DNA of 35,894 nucleotides, taken from NCBI GenBank assembly GCA_021232515.1, contig JAJPOQ010000003.1, positions 1-35,894 on the forward strand, written 5' to 3'. Of this stretch, positions 16,831-26,215 are shown one piece after another. The number at the start of each line of letters is the position of its first letter. Position 1 is the first letter of the stretch. Under the pieces are notes generated by a model. That model did no database searches. It was not told the DNA's origin and was given only the letters and a program-made list of their open reading frames with translations. The position numbers and the translations under genes are program-made. This DNA comes from Lentisphaeraceae bacterium. GTDB lineage: Bacteria; Verrucomicrobiota; Lentisphaeria; Lentisphaerales; Lentisphaeraceae.

Positions 16831-16884
16831 TTTTAAAATCTATGCGCTATATTAAGTCAAACACTTTTATCTTAGGGCTCACAC

Positions 16885-19329
16885 ATGTTTAAAAAATTTA
16901 TTCTTCTTTTCATATTCTTCATCCAAGTTTTCACTTTGGCCGCGGATATACCACAACTCATAAAAGATCTTGGTGCAGATAGTTTCAGAACTAGGAAAAC
17001 AGCCGAGAAAGAACTTTGGAAGTTAGTTCCAGAGTCAGTTCCAGCTCTCGAAAAAGCTGCCGCGAGTAATGACCCCGAAGTCTCCTTTAGAGCAAAACGT
17101 ATATTAGAAAAAGTCTCTCAAGGCCTCCTTCCTGAACTTCCGGAAGAACTAAAAAAGCAAATCACCGAATTCTGGAAAAAAAGCGACTCTGAAAAAGAAC
17201 TATTTCTCGAAAATCTTTATTTAGATGAGAAACAAGAAAGTTTCCCTATCATTCGCAAGCTCGCATTTTTATCTCAGTCCAAAGGCATAACAGCTCCACT
17301 CAAAAAACTTTTTGAAAATCAAAACTTTTTAAATGATCTTGCTTCCAGTTCAGACCATACCCAAAGTCATGAGATATACCGTATTTATGCAGAAAGTGGC
17401 TACCCCGCGCTCTTCCTACTCTCTTCTTTCATTCACAATAAAACTAAAGAAGAACTCAAACTTTACGAAGAGAGATTACTTAAAAAGCCTAACCCGACAA
17501 CTCAAAAAATGTTTATCTCACTTCTTCACTCCGACGGCCAAGTTGATAAAGCTACAAAATTCATAAAAAGGAAAAAACTCAATAAGCAATACGAAGCAAT
17601 ACGCTTAATGGAGAACTTCGAATGGCCAAATGCCGAGGAGCCAATCGATGATATAAAAATCATTAAGCAGAGAGCGGCTAAGATTTTATCTCAAAAATAT
17701 TCCGACCCAAAAGATTACCAAAAACAACTTAAAGTACTATCAGAAGAATATGCCGAATCAAATCCTAAAGTACTTATAGAGTCCCTACTCAAAATGGGCG
17801 AAATGCCTCTAGCGATGAAAATTGCAAAGCAGTACTTACCTTCTGAAGCTTTAGCCCTCATGACATTTACTGGAGACTTTCAGGCAGCTAAAGAATTATT
17901 TGATAAAAATAAATCTAACAAAGACTTCCAAGTCACCATGGGCTATTTCTACAGTATGTTTTACACAAATGAAAAAATGCCACAAATCATTCAGGATCAA
18001 GACTTCACTCTTGTCGACAACATGGATATGCGTGAATACTTCACTTACTACTCTCGCTCAATTCCAAACACTCAACTCCTTGAAGAAGCTGAAAAGCTTA
18101 TATCTGCCAATGCTCATATAAGCCATATCAAAAGTGCCCTCAATCAAGCCTATAAGATCTCAGCTCACCTCATCTGGCAGGCTCTTGGAGAGACCGACAA
18201 AGAAGCTTTCAAAAACTTCAAAAGGCTCATCAAAAAAGAGTTTTCTAAGAAGGAGCGTATCAAACTTTTTAGTCTTCTTGCAAAAAACTCTTTCTCTTAT
18301 CAAACAATGGCAAAGATTTCGCATTTATATGGTGATGAAGAACAGGTTTTAAAATATAGTAAGCTAGCTCTCAACAGTGGCGTTCAGTTATCTAAAAGAA
18401 CTATCCAAGCTTATAATCATAAAGATTGGCAAACAGTCGATTCACTCACCGAAAAAATCGACCCATCCGACTATTACCATAAACAACTCTATTGCTTAAA
18501 AAGCCTCGCTTCGTTGAAATTGAAGAAAAATAATGAATCCATTTTATACTTCAAAAAAGCACTACTTGCTTCACGGTTTTCTTTATACGAGGTTTCTAAC
18601 TTAGTTAGCACTCTGGTCGAAATAAATGAGCTGGACTTAGCTAAAAAGCTTTTAGCAACAATCTCAGCAATAAACTATCTCAAACCTCAGAGATATAACA
18701 TCTCAATTATTCTTCGCTCTAAAGTGAAGTACTTAAAGAAAATGGAAAAACATGAAGAAGCTCTTAAAGCTCAAACAATAGTTACCTGTAGTACTATAAT
18801 CAACTCCTACTACCCTGTTCCAAGATACGCAGTAAACGTCGGTTTCGAACAAATAAAGCATGAGCTAGATCTTCATATAGCTAAAAATGCTACTGAAAAG
18901 GTAGCCTCCACAGTTAAAACTATGATTGACCTCAATCATCATAAAATGGATGATATAGGCAAAGGCCTGAGCTACTTAAAAAAGAACGCTGACCCTAAAG
19001 TTTACAGCGAAACTCATGCACTACTTATGAAACCAATGAAAGCTGCGATTAAAGAATTTAAGGGTGCATCAAGACCTTATAATTCATTTGCTTGGACTTC
19101 AGCAGTTTGTTCAACAAACTTGAAGGAAGCTAAAGAGTCTATCTTGAAAGGTTTGGCAATAGATAAAGAAAACGAGCACTACTGGGACACTCTAGCAGAC
19201 ATAAGCTTACAACTTGGTGAGTATGAAGAGTGTAAAGCCGCTGCAGACAAAGCTATACGCTTTTCTTATGGTAACTTTATGTTCATCGAGAGAAAGCAAG
19301 AGTTCTTAGATAAAATGAAAAAGAATTAA
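16885..19329 (+). CDS. Exported HEAT/TPR-repeat protein
   Basis: An 814-residue protein with a signal peptide (MFKKFILLFIFFIQVFTLAA, cleavage near 20) and no other membrane helix, so periplasmic or surface exposed. Residues 22-80 form a HEAT-like module, LGADSFRTRKTAEKELWKLVPESVPALEKAAAS followed by DPEVSFRAKRILEK, a unit very common at the start of secreted PVC proteins. The rest is Lys/Glu/Leu-rich helical repeat consistent with degenerate TPRs. The clearest is at the end (KESILKGLAIDKENEHYWDTLADISLQLGEYEECKAAADKAI, about 755-797). No catalytic motif is visible. It probably acts as a scaffold. A TTAGGGC ribosome site precedes the ATG, and its end overlaps the convergent carboxypeptidase gene by four bases. 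Confidence 0.72.
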   Translation: MFKKFILLFIFFIQVFTLAADIPQLIKDLGADSFRTRKTAEKELWKLVPESVPALEKAAASNDPEVSFRAKRILEKVSQGLLPELPEELKKQITEFWKKSDSEKELFLENLYLDEKQESFPIIRKLAFLSQSKGITAPLKKLFENQNFLNDLASSSDHTQSHEIYRIYAESGYPALFLLSSFIHNKTKEELKLYEERLLKKPNPTTQKMFISLLHSDGQVDKATKFIKRKKLNKQYEAIRLMENFEWPNAEEPIDDIKIIKQRAAKILSQKYSDPKDYQKQLKVLSEEYAESNPKVLIESLLKMGEMPLAMKIAKQYLPSEALALMTFTGDFQAAKELFDKNKSNKDFQVTMGYFYSMFYTNEKMPQIIQDQDFTLVDNMDMREYFTYYSRSIPNTQLLEEAEKLISANAHISHIKSALNQAYKISAHLIWQALGETDKEAFKNFKRLIKKEFSKKERIKLFSLLAKNSFSYQTMAKISHLYGDEEQVLKYSKLALNSGVQLSKRTIQAYNHKDWQTVDSLTEKIDPSDYYHKQLYCLKSLASLKLKKNNESILYFKKALLASRFSLYEVSNLVSTLVEINELDLAKKLLATISAINYLKPQRYNISIILRSKVKYLKKMEKHEEALKAQTIVTCSTIINSYYPVPRYAVNVGFEQIKHELDLHIAKNATEKVASTVKTMIDLNHHKMDDIGKGLSYLKKNADPKVYSETHALLMKPMKAAIKEFKGASRPYNSFAWTSAVCSTNLKEAKESILKGLAIDKENEHYWDTLADISLQLGEYEECKAAADKAIRFSYGNFMFIERKQEFLDKMKKN

Positions 19330-20372
19330 AGCTTTTGAATCGCTTTCGTTCCCCAAAGAAGTAGCTCTCTAGAGAAGCTATTTCTCACAGCCTTTGTTTT
19401 ACAACCCGTAACGATTGAGACGAAGTAACGACCATCCTTTTTACATGTTGTTATAAGACACCAACCTGCATTGAAAGTGAAGCCAGTTTTAAGGCCATTT
19501 ACGCCGCGCATCTGAATCAAAGGGTTCGTATTTGGAACTCGTATTCCACGCTTATGCCCAGGAGGCAAAATCATCGAACGTTTCGAGGTCCATTTAAGAA
19601 TCTCAGGATAGTGCTCGATAACCTCAAAAACTAACAAAGAAAGGTCTGCTATAGTTGAGGTGTTATCAGGAATCTCTGGCTTGGAGTATTTCCCTGGTAA
19701 ACCATGTGGGTTAAAAAACATCGAGTGTTTCATATTTAGCATTCTTGCTCTGGTATTCATCATCGCAATAAATCTTCTAGAGTCACCGTCACCAAGAAAC
19801 TCAGCGAGCAACTGACAAGAGTCATTTGCACTTTTTAACATTGCAGACTGCATAAGTTCGATAATCGGAACTTCACTATGTGGGTGCTTCCGCAAAAAAG
19901 AACTCGATGGCGTTGACCGAGCTGTCGACGAAATTTTCACCTTCGTATTGAAGTCTATATCGTCTCTACTTTTAACTTCATCTAAGGCTGTGATAATGGT
20001 TAAAACTTTTGTTAAAGACGCAATCGAAATAACATCTGTAACTTTTTTACCCCAAAGGATTTTTTGTGATTCTATATCGAGTAAAAGGCCGGCGTTTACG
20101 TGACGATCTGAAGGAGGTCTTAAGCCTTTGATTTGACGAAAGTTTACATTCTCAACTAAAACTAGAGGCTTCTCTGGTTCTTCTTCAACAATTGGTGGAG
20201 GTGCCAACTCTTCAGTAAGTTCAGGGTGCTTATCTGCTAAGTCTTTTCTACTTTCTTCGACTAACTGAAACCTTTCTAACTCACGGGCAACTAAAGCATA
20301 TTCGCCACAAAAATAGATGATAGAACTGACCAATAATAAACAGAGAGAAACTTTGAACATCGTCTTATGCAT
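19326..20372 (-). CDS. D-alanyl-D-alanine carboxypeptidase (peptidase S11)
   Basis: A 348-residue penicillin-binding protein of the DacA/PBP5 type that trims the terminal D-Ala of peptidoglycan peptides. The three active-site motifs are intact: Ser119-x-x-Lys122 (SLTK), Ser181-Ala-Asn183 (SAN) and Lys295-Thr-Gly (KTG). A membrane anchor or uncleaved signal spans 5-25. A Glu/Pro-rich spacer (52-70) follows. The C-terminal PBP5 beta-sandwich and amphipathic helix are absent, because the protein ends about 50 residues after KTG. It is the last gene of the folD-pcnB-carboxypeptidase operon and its ATG overlaps the pcnB stop by one base. The presence of this enzyme fits a peptidoglycan-containing cell wall. 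Confidence 0.9.
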   Translation of the reverse strand: MHKTMFKVSLCLLLVSSIIYFCGEYALVARELERFQLVEESRKDLADKHPELTEELAPPPIVEEEPEKPLVLVENVNFRQIKGLRPPSDRHVNAGLLLDIESQKILWGKKVTDVISIASLTKVLTIITALDEVKSRDDIDFNTKVKISSTARSTPSSSFLRKHPHSEVPIIELMQSAMLKSANDSCQLLAEFLGDGDSRRFIAMMNTRARMLNMKHSMFFNPHGLPGKYSKPEIPDNTSTIADLSLLVFEVIEHYPEILKWTSKRSMILPPGHKRGIRVPNTNPLIQMRGVNGLKTGFTFNAGWCLITTCKKDGRYFVSIVTGCKTKAVRNSFSRELLLWGTKAIQKL

Positions 20373-21577
20373 TAGGATTGCTTAGGCTTCCTTTTTCTTA
20401 GGTTCTTAGGCCTCTTATTCACCAAGGTGTCGTCGTTTATCCAAGGCTCTGTTATTTCCTTGTCCCACTCCAAACTTTCTGCAAGTGTGTTAAACAACAA
20501 CCATGCATAGTGAAACTCTGGATGGCGTCTTGTTTTATTGCGACCTTTTAAAATTTTAAAACGTCTTTGTAGCAACAATACATCTCTAACTCTAGCAGAA
20601 ACCAAGCGAGTTACGTGATAAGGCTGTAAAAACTCTTCTACTGCCTCACGAACTTTAAGATCTATGCCGTCAAAAGGCTCCCAACCATCGCCAAACTTAG
20701 ACTCTGGGCAAAGCTTTTTCTCAACAAAACGATAACAGAGTGTAGCGAGTGAATAAGCTCTAGAAAGTGAACTTCCCACTTTAACTTTTTCGTCTCTAGT
20801 ACGAATAAGCTCAAGGAACGCTGGGGCGTCTTCGCCACTTAGCATTTCGGCCATTTCTGGTAATAAGTACTGCAGTAAACCTTCATCGTGACAAGCTTTA
20901 AAAGTCGAAGCTGCACAAGGTTTGTAAGTAATTTTTAAAATTTCTTCATATAAGCGGCGCTGAGAAACTAAGCACATCTTAGGACCAAGGTCCTGAATAG
21001 CTTTTGCAACCGACTTCTCAAGCTTAAATCCATACTGACCAACAAGCTTGAGTGCTCGTAACATACGGACTGGATCTTCTTCAAAGCGGATACTTGGAGC
21101 GCCAAGTGAACGGACTACGCCATTTTTTATATCTTCCTGACCACCGCAATAATCGAGTATTTCATTGTTATTTACAGGATCCATGAACAAGGCATTTGCC
21201 GTAAAGTCTCTGCGAAATGCATCTTCTTCAGGAGTTCCCCATTCATTATCACGCCAAACCATCAGTCCTTCATCATCAAAACGACCTTTGCGTTCTTCTT
21301 CAGTAGGCATGCGTCGAAAGGTGCTTATTTCATAAATATTGCGACCTTTGTAGATGTGTACGATTTTAAATCTACGACCAATGATACGAGCTGCACGACC
21401 AAAGATTCTTTTAACATCTTCAGGAGTTGCTGTGGTCGAGATATCGTAGTCTTTGGGCTCTATGTCCAGGAGTAAATCGCGGACAGCACCACCCACAAGA
21501 TAAGTCGTATGACCTTCTTCTTGTAGAGTCTCTATTATGGAGAGAGCGCCTTTATCGACTGAGAGCTTAGTGGACAT
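20372..21577 (-). CDS. pcnB: Poly(A) polymerase / CCA-type tRNA nucleotidyltransferase family
   Basis: A 401-residue class II nucleotidyltransferase. The head domain shows LVGGAVRDLLLDIEPKDYDIST, with catalytic Asp43 and Asp45. RIIGRRFKIVHIY is more typical of bacterial poly(A) polymerase I than of CCA-adding enzymes. The 'DEEGLMVW..NEWGTPEEDAFRRDFTANALF' region and GVVRSLGAPSIRFEEDPVRMLRALK follow. Near the end RRHPEFHYAWLLFN is a PcnB-type feature, and the tail NKRPKNLRKRKPKQS is basic, as expected for an RNA-binding enzyme. It has no membrane segment. It starts one base inside the folD stop codon. Poly(A) polymerase is my preference; a CCA-adding role cannot be excluded because no other family member is seen here. 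Confidence 0.85.
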   Translation of the reverse strand: MSTKLSVDKGALSIIETLQEEGHTTYLVGGAVRDLLLDIEPKDYDISTTATPEDVKRIFGRAARIIGRRFKIVHIYKGRNIYEISTFRRMPTEEERKGRFDDEGLMVWRDNEWGTPEEDAFRRDFTANALFMDPVNNNEILDYCGGQEDIKNGVVRSLGAPSIRFEEDPVRMLRALKLVGQYGFKLEKSVAKAIQDLGPKMCLVSQRRLYEEILKITYKPCAASTFKACHDEGLLQYLLPEMAEMLSGEDAPAFLELIRTRDEKVKVGSSLSRAYSLATLCYRFVEKKLCPESKFGDGWEPFDGIDLKVREAVEEFLQPYHVTRLVSARVRDVLLLQRRFKILKGRNKTRRHPEFHYAWLLFNTLAESLEWDKEITEPWINDDTLVNKRPKNLRKRKPKQS

Positions 21578-22476
21578 TAACCAACATTTATTTTATTAAT
21601 ATTGCAACAAGCAACAATTGTGTTTTTCATGAGCATACCGATTGTCATCGGGCCTACACCACCTGGAACAGGAGTGATCCACGATGCTTTTGGCTCAACT
21701 GAACCAAAATCTACATCCCCAACTAGCCTAAAGCCAGACTTTTTAGATGCATCTTCAACTCTATTGATGCCGACGTCTAAAACAACAGCACCTTCTTTCA
21801 CCATATCACCAGTTACAAAGTTTGGCTTACCTATTGCTGCAACAACTATGTCAGCGTGCTTAACAAGCTCTGTCATATTCTGTGTTCTAGAGTGACAAAT
21901 GGTCACTGTTGCATTGGCGCCTTTAGCTTTTTGAACTAATAAAGCCGCCATAGGTTTACCAACAATATTGGAACGACCAATGATAACAGCATGTTTACCA
22001 GTTGGGTCGATACCGCTTTTCTCCATGAGAACCATACAACCATGAGGTGTACACGGTTTAAAGCCATTTTCATCGCCAATCAACATGCGACCAACGTTAT
22101 ACGGATGAAAGCAATCAACATCTTTTTCCACTGAGATACTAAGAATTATCTCTTCTTCATCGATATGTGCCGGAGGTGGAGACTGAACTAAAATACCGTG
22201 GATAGCAGAGTCGTTATTCAATTCATTAATAAGCTTTAAAACTTCATCTTGAGTCGTTTCTGCAGGAAGCTGAATTTTGCGGCTTAGTATACCAAGCTCA
22301 TTCGCTTTCTTTTCTTTTGCGTTTACATAAACATGAGAAGCTGGATCATCACCGATGATAACAACTGCTAAACCAGGTTGCAGACCGTGATCATTTTTGA
22401 GTACTTCAACTTTCTTCTTAAGTTCTTCTGTAACTTCGACAGAAATCTTACGACCATCAATTATTTGTGCAGCCAT
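21577..22476 (-). CDS. folD: Bifunctional methylenetetrahydrofolate dehydrogenase / methenyltetrahydrofolate cyclohydrolase
   Basis: A 299-residue cytosolic enzyme interconverting 5,10-methylene-, 5,10-methenyl- and 10-formyl-tetrahydrofolate for purine and formyl-Met-tRNA synthesis. Family marks are complete: [17 protein letters not shown] with the catalytic Lys54, [30 protein letters not shown], the NADP loop [14 protein letters not shown], and [16 protein letters not shown] at the end. AAGGA precedes the ATG. It is the first gene of a three-gene operon coupled by TAATG overlaps to pcnB and then the DD-carboxypeptidase. This links one-carbon metabolism, RNA tailing and wall trimming in one transcript, a grouping with no obvious functional logic. 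Confidence 0.95.
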   Translation of the reverse strand: MAAQIIDGRKISVEVTEELKKKVEVLKNDHGLQPGLAVVIIGDDPASHVYVNAKEKKANELGILSRKIQLPAETTQDEVLKLINELNNDSAIHGILVQSPPPAHIDEEEIILSISVEKDVDCFHPYNVGRMLIGDENGFKPCTPHGCMVLMEKSGIDPTGKHAVIIGRSNIVGKPMAALLVQKAKGANATVTICHSRTQNMTELVKHADIVVAAIGKPNFVTGDMVKEGAVVLDVGINRVEDASKKSGFRLVGDVDFGSVEPKASWITPVPGGVGPMTIGMLMKNTIVACCNINKINVG

Positions 22477-22621
22477 ACCAGTCCTTAAAATCTTTAGTGA
22501 GTCATTTTAGTGTTAAAAGTAACGGAATGTCCTATTACGTCAACGTAATATCAATAAAAATCGGTTTAGTTACCAACACCTTCTAAATGAACTCATTAAC
22601 TGCAATTTAATCAAGGGCCCA

Positions 22622-22642
22622 TTGGTCTGCCTATTTGACCAA
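22622..22642. repeat. Inverted repeat TTGGTC-N9-GACCAA between folD and the PEPCK-like gene
   Basis: Perfect 6-bp arms (22622-22627 and 22637-22642) are separated by nine bases in the divergent promoter region. The size and two-fold symmetry suit a dimeric repressor site or a small hairpin in a leader. No regulator is indicated, and in a region of this length a 6-bp inverted repeat may be chance. Confidence 0.3.
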
Positions 22643-22717
22643 CTATTGTCATAATGTTCAAAAGCGTCAGCAACAATTAGTTACAAGCAGTTATATTGTT
22701 ATACCACACAACACATC

Positions 22718-22723
22718 GGAGGT
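22718..22723 (+). promoter_or_regulatory. Strong ribosome binding site that sets the start of the PEPCK-like gene
   Basis: GGAGGT lies five bases before the ATG at 22729. The open frame also contains an earlier possible start at 22696, but that one has no ribosome site and would add 11 residues unlike the family. The strength of this site, the best in the window, suggests high expression. Confidence 0.85.
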
Positions 22724-22728
22724 GTATC

Positions 22729-25700
22729 ATGAACCTAAAAAAAACTTTAGGCATTTCCCAAGAAACAGACTCTGCAGCTTCAAGACAAGAAGCACTGAGA
22801 TATATAAATCTTAAGCTTTCAGCACTTGGCTGTCCATGGTATAAAAAAGGTGAGTTCAACGACCTCGGCGTCGCAGAGGACTTAGTTCAAAATTACCGTG
22901 AAAGAAACAGACTCTTCGAAAATGTATACTCCCCCGCCGATGGCAGGATTCAGAATTTCCTAAATGAATACTTTGATGGAATAAAGGGTGAAAAGCCACA
23001 TCTTCCATACTCTACTTTTATTCTCGACCACTATGGTCTTGCTCGTGAGATGTCTATCCCACCGGATAAAGACGACTTTCAGACTGACATAATCAATAGT
23101 TACCGAGTTTCTCAAGGTGTTTTGCACAATCCAAAAAATGACCGCAGAACAACGAAAGGTGTTTTTCATGTAGCGGAAGGTGGACTACCTATTCCTTACG
23201 ATAAGAAGTCTGTTCCAAAGCAAACTTTTGCTTACCTGTTCAACAAAGCTTTTTATGATGTACCTTCAGAACTTATGCAGCTGCCATTCACAGCATCTCA
23301 AAATGAACATGCCGAACTTTTCGTTTCACTCCTTTTAAGACCAAAAGTTTGCCCAGAAGTTAAAGGTGTTTCCTCAAGTAAATCTTTGGAAATACGTTTC
23401 TTTGCGCCAGGAAACTTAGTGAGTAACCTCGACTTCGTTGAATCTATTTTCGGGAATGCGGGTAATCCCAACCTATTGGCAAATGATGCTGGCTTAGACC
23501 CTGAACACTGGACTGGCCATAGTGGTTGTGTCATTCTGGCTCCTCATTTACTTAAGATAACGAAGAAAGAAGCAGGTTTGCCGAATATTTCTGAAGCTAC
23601 AGAAAGACAAAAGCGCGATGGCATGTGCTGGGAAAAAGATGACGAACTTTATAACGATGGCCAACCATACAAGATCTGTGCTCGCGATGAATCCGGTGTT
23701 ATAGTCACCATCATCACAGACAACTACTTTGGCTACTGCAAGAAAGAAGTCAAAACTCAGATAGGTTACTCAGCCAACTTATTTGGACTGGCTGAAGAAG
23801 AACATGCTGGTGGAGCTCTAGCATTTCCTTGTTACCAAGAAGGTGAAACATTTTCTTTAAGTCGCTTCCAAGTCAATACTCGCCACACTATGGATTCTTT
23901 GAAAAAATGTCTTGGAGATAGCGTCGAAATAACCAAAGATGGATACGGTATAGACAATAACTATGCTGACATCGTCTACCTTCCTGAAGATGCTCATGTG
24001 AATCTTCCTGAGCAAGAAGCTAGTTGGAAAGTTAACGGTATGAACAAGTCTCTCCGTATACTGCCCGAGAAAACTTATGTTTTCCCAACTGGTTATAAAG
24101 TTCACATAGAAAAACACCCAAATGCTCCAAGCTGGAGATTAGTAGGAACACGAGCTGAAGGAACCCTTTGCCACAAACCATGTACCGTATCTGGTGGCGG
24201 GAAATCTGAAATTTCTAAATCGATTTGGGACGCTATACACTACGGCTCCATATTTGTCTCTGACTTTCAAAAAGACATGGATAAAGCACAAGAGCTTATA
24301 GAAAAAGACTATGGTAACAGATTAGCAAACCCTCCTGAAAATAAGACTGACAGTCGCGCTTTACTAAGTAGCGAGAGAAGCCTTGGTTCCGTCATCAAAA
24401 TGCTGACTCCATCATCGGCATTCACAGATGAATATAATAATTGGCTAGCCTCGGTTCCAAACAGAATCAAAGCTCTGGTCTTTGCCATCAAACGCTTTTA
24501 TAAAGAAGAATGGGGCTCTGACTGGCAACAATACTTCAGTGTCAATTCGATCAACGGTGAGCCAGGTTATGAAGTTCACTTTAACAACCGTAAACTTGTT
24601 GGTTTATACCTTCGTGTAGGTATCGGTGAACAAAGTAACTGGCGTACATTTAAACTGAGACAAGACTATATCCCATCTAGTAAAATTCAGTGGGAAGACG
24701 ACATCTCTGCTTCTGTAATCGTCAATGCGGATCTATTAGAAGATCTAAATCCCGAGTATGACAATCACAGCGTAAAAATTGTCGAAAACTGTGAATACCG
24801 CTTCTTCCAAAGACCAGATGATGCAATTGTTCGAGGCTACGACAAACAAGCCGAAGAGGACTTGGCTTCTCCAAATACCTTTATTTCTAACTTTGAACCA
24901 CTGGACGAAGAAAAGGTTAAAGATCTTCACGAAAGAGCTGTGAGTTTTGTTGAGTACACCGAGCCTATGCAAAAGCTCATTGCCAATGCTGCAGAAGGTA
25001 ACTCTGAGAAGTATACCGTCGTTTCAGACCACCCTCGTATGGTTAATGGAAAACCGTCAAAGAATCCAAGGTATCTCCAAGTTAGACAGGACTTACTAAG
25101 TCAGAAAGATATGTACTTGGCTGAAACAGGTGTTCGCTTGTGGAGAACCATACCTGAAAACAATCCAGTACACTTTCCGGTAAATGCAGTTCTCCCTGGA
25201 CGTCGAAACAACCCTGCAGAGCCTGGCATAAGACCTTTAGCGGTCTATAACCCAGTACACTACCAAGAACTTCCTGAGCTTTTCATGGAGTTCACAAGTA
25301 GCCTAACAGGTAAGTCGCCATCTACAACTGGCGCTGGTTCTGAAGGAGCATTAACCAAAGGCCCGTTCAATGCACTTCCTGCAACGTCCGATCTAAACAA
25401 TGCTTTACTTTCATTTATCCTTACAGGCTATGCGGGCTTCTCAACAGCTGCTGGTTATATCGGTAAAAAATACAAAGTTGAACACGATATAAGCTTATTA
25501 GTTCCTGAGCTTTGGTGCCGTATGGGTAACGATGAAAGAGATACAAAGTTCTTACAGGAAAATCACTTCCTAGAGAAAATTGAAGACTTTGATTTCAATG
25601 GCAAAAAAGTGCTTGCTTCTAGACTTGGTTTCCGCATCACACGTGAATTCTGCAATAGATTTATGGGCCGTATTTTTGACAATCCGGCAGCAGTCTTCCC

Positions 25701-26181
25701 TGAAGATATGCTCAAACCTGAGCTACAATCTATGGAAGAGTATGTTGACGGCATAAACAACATCGTCGAGGCTCAGCAAAAAGTAGCCAAAACTTATTTG
25801 CTCGACGGCAGTATCGAAGCGGCTATACCTCCGCTCAAAGCTATTCTTTATATCATGGCAGAAGGAAGCTACGAAGGAAAAGATCTTTCTTCTCCGGAAA
25901 TAAGAAGCTTGTTCGAGTATAAAAACGTCATCAACAGTGATTGGTACAAAGAAAGGCTTAAGCGAAAAGTAGAGTTAGATAAAGCTAAACTTGCCAAAGA
26001 TGAAAAGTATCTACAAAACATGCAAGACAGCATGGTTGATGATCCTATGAATAAAGCCACAAAAGAAAGTATCTCAGCGAAACAAAACTGGATTAAACAA
26101 GAACTCAAAAAGGTAAACGCTGAAGATTCCTGGAAGACTTTTGAAGGAACTTTAGGCGCTGATATCCTTTACACTACCTAG
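22729..26181 (+). CDS. Probable diphosphate-dependent phosphoenolpyruvate carboxykinase
   Basis: A 1150-residue cytosolic protein that I read as PPi-type PEPCK (EC 4.1.1.38), which makes PEP and diphosphate-linked energy from oxaloacetate or the reverse. The size matches the roughly 1.1-1.2 kDa-residue PPi-PEPCKs of Entamoeba and Propionibacterium and is twice that of GTP- or ATP-PEPCK. Visible PEPCK catalytic pattern: NYFGYCKKE with Lys338-Lys339, then His359 in LAEEEHAGG exactly 20 residues later, the same spacing as Lys244 and His264 in GTP-PEPCK. A P-loop-like GGGKS follows (489-493, Lys492), then a kinase-2-like Asp512 in IFVSDF. SLTGKSPSTTGAGSEGALTKG near 860 looks like another conserved site. 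Single gene, strong ribosome site, own terminator. I am sure of the PEPCK-like active site and less sure of the phosphoryl donor. Confidence 0.75.
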   Translation: MNLKKTLGISQETDSAASRQEALRYINLKLSALGCPWYKKGEFNDLGVAEDLVQNYRERNRLFENVYSPADGRIQNFLNEYFDGIKGEKPHLPYSTFILDHYGLAREMSIPPDKDDFQTDIINSYRVSQGVLHNPKNDRRTTKGVFHVAEGGLPIPYDKKSVPKQTFAYLFNKAFYDVPSELMQLPFTASQNEHAELFVSLLLRPKVCPEVKGVSSSKSLEIRFFAPGNLVSNLDFVESIFGNAGNPNLLANDAGLDPEHWTGHSGCVILAPHLLKITKKEAGLPNISEATERQKRDGMCWEKDDELYNDGQPYKICARDESGVIVTIITDNYFGYCKKEVKTQIGYSANLFGLAEEEHAGGALAFPCYQEGETFSLSRFQVNTRHTMDSLKKCLGDSVEITKDGYGIDNNYADIVYLPEDAHVNLPEQEASWKVNGMNKSLRILPEKTYVFPTGYKVHIEKHPNAPSWRLVGTRAEGTLCHKPCTVSGGGKSEISKSIWDAIHYGSIFVSDFQKDMDKAQELIEKDYGNRLANPPENKTDSRALLSSERSLGSVIKMLTPSSAFTDEYNNWLASVPNRIKALVFAIKRFYKEEWGSDWQQYFSVNSINGEPGYEVHFNNRKLVGLYLRVGIGEQSNWRTFKLRQDYIPSSKIQWEDDISASVIVNADLLEDLNPEYDNHSVKIVENCEYRFFQRPDDAIVRGYDKQAEEDLASPNTFISNFEPLDEEKVKDLHERAVSFVEYTEPMQKLIANAAEGNSEKYTVVSDHPRMVNGKPSKNPRYLQVRQDLLSQKDMYLAETGVRLWRTIPENNPVHFPVNAVLPGRRNNPAEPGIRPLAVYNPVHYQELPELFMEFTSSLTGKSPSTTGAGSEGALTKGPFNALPATSDLNNALLSFILTGYAGFSTAAGYIGKKYKVEHDISLLVPELWCRMGNDERDTKFLQENHFLEKIEDFDFNGKKVLASRLGFRITREFCNRFMGRIFDNPAAVFPEDMLKPELQSMEEYVDGINNIVEAQQKVAKTYLLDGSIEAAIPPLKAILYIMAEGSYEGKDLSSPEIRSLFEYKNVINSDWYKERLKRKVELDKAKLAKDEKYLQNMQDSMVDDPMNKATKESISAKQNWIKQELKKVNAEDSWKTFEGTLGADILYTT

Positions 26182-26187
26182 AAGAAT

Positions 26188-26215
26188 TGGGGCTTGAAAA
26201 AGCCCCACATTTTTT
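26188..26215 (+). terminator. Intrinsic terminator of the PEPCK-like gene
   Basis: An 8-bp perfect stem, TGGGGCTT with AAGCCCCA, closes a GAAA tetraloop. It is followed after two bases by six T (26210-26215). It begins seven bases after the stop codon. The T-run reaches the stop codon of the convergent anti-sigma gene; on the minus strand the hairpin lacks a following T-run, so it mainly serves the plus-strand gene. Confidence 0.88.

Noticed and set aside
22696..22728. Upstream extension of the PEPCK-like gene
   Set aside because: The start at 22696 has no ribosome site, whereas GGAGGT lies five bases before the ATG at 22729.
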